Positions 4,906 to 5,107 of a stretch of 5,107 nt of DNA are shown here, piece after piece. The stretch's first letter is position 1, and each line of letters begins with the position of its first letter. Source of the stretch: DUZB01 sp964407525 (GTDB lineage: Bacteria; Desulfobacterota; DSM-4660; Desulfatiglandales; Desulfatiglandaceae). Made by a program: the position numbers and the translations under genes. The stretch covers positions 1 to 5,107 of the forward strand of contig CAYOWC010000340.1 in NCBI GenBank assembly GCA_964407525.1. Reading direction: 5' to 3'. The notes below the pieces were generated by a model that did not search any database, was not told the DNA's origin, and worked only from the letters and a program-made list of their open reading frames with translations.

Positions 4906-5107
4906 ATGATTGACATCTCCCCATTCAAACACCTTTATCCGTTTGACTCTCACTACCTTTCAGTGAACGGGTGGAAATATCACTACCTCGACGAGGGCAG
5001 GGGAGAGCCCGTGGTTATGCTTCACGGGAATCCCACGTGGTCTTTTTATTATAGGAATCTTGTCCAAGGGCTCTCTGACTCTTTCAGAGCCATCGTCCCT
5101 GACCATA
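4906..5107 (+). CDS. Alpha/beta-fold hydrolase, OleB / haloalkane dehalogenase type (N-terminal part only)
   Basis: Only the first 67 residues lie in the window. They contain the early strands of an alpha/beta hydrolase: YHYLDEGRGEPVVMLHGNP (25-43) and the oxyanion-hole segment HGNPTWSFYYRNL (40-52), then FRAIVPDH (60-67), which in this family precedes a G-x-G-S turn. HGNP-[ST]-[WS]-S is shared by haloalkane dehalogenases and by OleB, the beta-lactone decarboxylase of long-chain olefin hydrocarbon synthesis; the W after T and the YYRNL-VPDH spacing look more OleB-like to me. The nucleophile, general acid and catalytic histidine are beyond the edge, so function is not settled. The ATG is 3 nt after the glpR stop with GGAGGAGGAG about 11 nt upstream, inside the glpR 3' end, so the two are probably co-transcribed. 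No functional link to glycerol metabolism is evident. Confidence 0.8.
   Translation, partial: MIDISPFKHLYPFDSHYLSVNGWKYHYLDEGRGEPVVMLHGNPTWSFYYRNLVQGLSDSFRAIVPDH

Noticed and set aside
1..5107. Mobile elements, CRISPR arrays, tRNA or rRNA genes
   Set aside because: No transposase-like frames, regularly spaced repeats, cloverleaf-like segments or rRNA signatures were seen on either strand.

Overview
This window is a glycerol-3-phosphate / glycerol utilisation locus, apparently from a draft or metagenomic bacterial scaffold, since it contains a 100-N assembly gap. The genes resemble Gram-negative proteins: GlpA and GlpB of the anaerobic glycerol-3-phosphate dehydrogenase, a GlpR very close to the enterobacterial repressor, and GlpS of the glycerol ABC importer first described in rhizobia. 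The start of an OleB-like alpha/beta hydrolase at the right edge, together with anaerobic GlpAB, makes an anaerobic member of the Desulfobacterota (former Deltaproteobacteria) my best guess. The taxonomy is inference and weak.

Layout. On the minus strand, reading right to left: glpA (3723-2509, TTG start, interrupted by the N gap), glpB (2512-1220, joined to glpA by an ATGA stop/start overlap), a 152-bp non-coding spacer (1068-1219), then glpS (1067 to the left edge, almost complete). On the plus strand, divergent from glpA: glpR (4081-4902, GTG start behind a strong Shine-Dalgarno), then 3 nt later an alpha/beta hydrolase gene cut by the right edge.

Control region. The 357 bp between the two start codons (3724-4080) is AT-rich and holds three sites that fit the recalled enterobacterial GlpR operator. 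One is a perfect 20-bp palindrome matching every consensus position, in the middle of the region. One sits exactly in the spacer of a convincing sigma-70-type glpA promoter. One lies just upstream of glpR. Nearer glpR there is also an inverted repeat whose left arm could pair with either of two downstream copies of the same sequence, the second of them touching the glpR ribosome binding site.

How the parts fit. GlpS would energise glycerol uptake with partners expected beyond the left edge (glpT, glpP, glpQ, glpV in the known system). A glycerol kinase, not seen here, would make glycerol-3-phosphate. GlpA/GlpB would oxidise it to dihydroxyacetone phosphate and pass electrons to an acceptor. 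GlpR would repress both directions until glycerol-3-phosphate accumulates. The membrane/FeS subunit gene glpC, which normally follows glpB, is not here. I do not see a wholly new system. The points of most interest are the GlpAB plus GlpS gene pairing without glpC, the missing H-loop histidine in GlpS, the operator array, and the possible leader switch in front of glpR.
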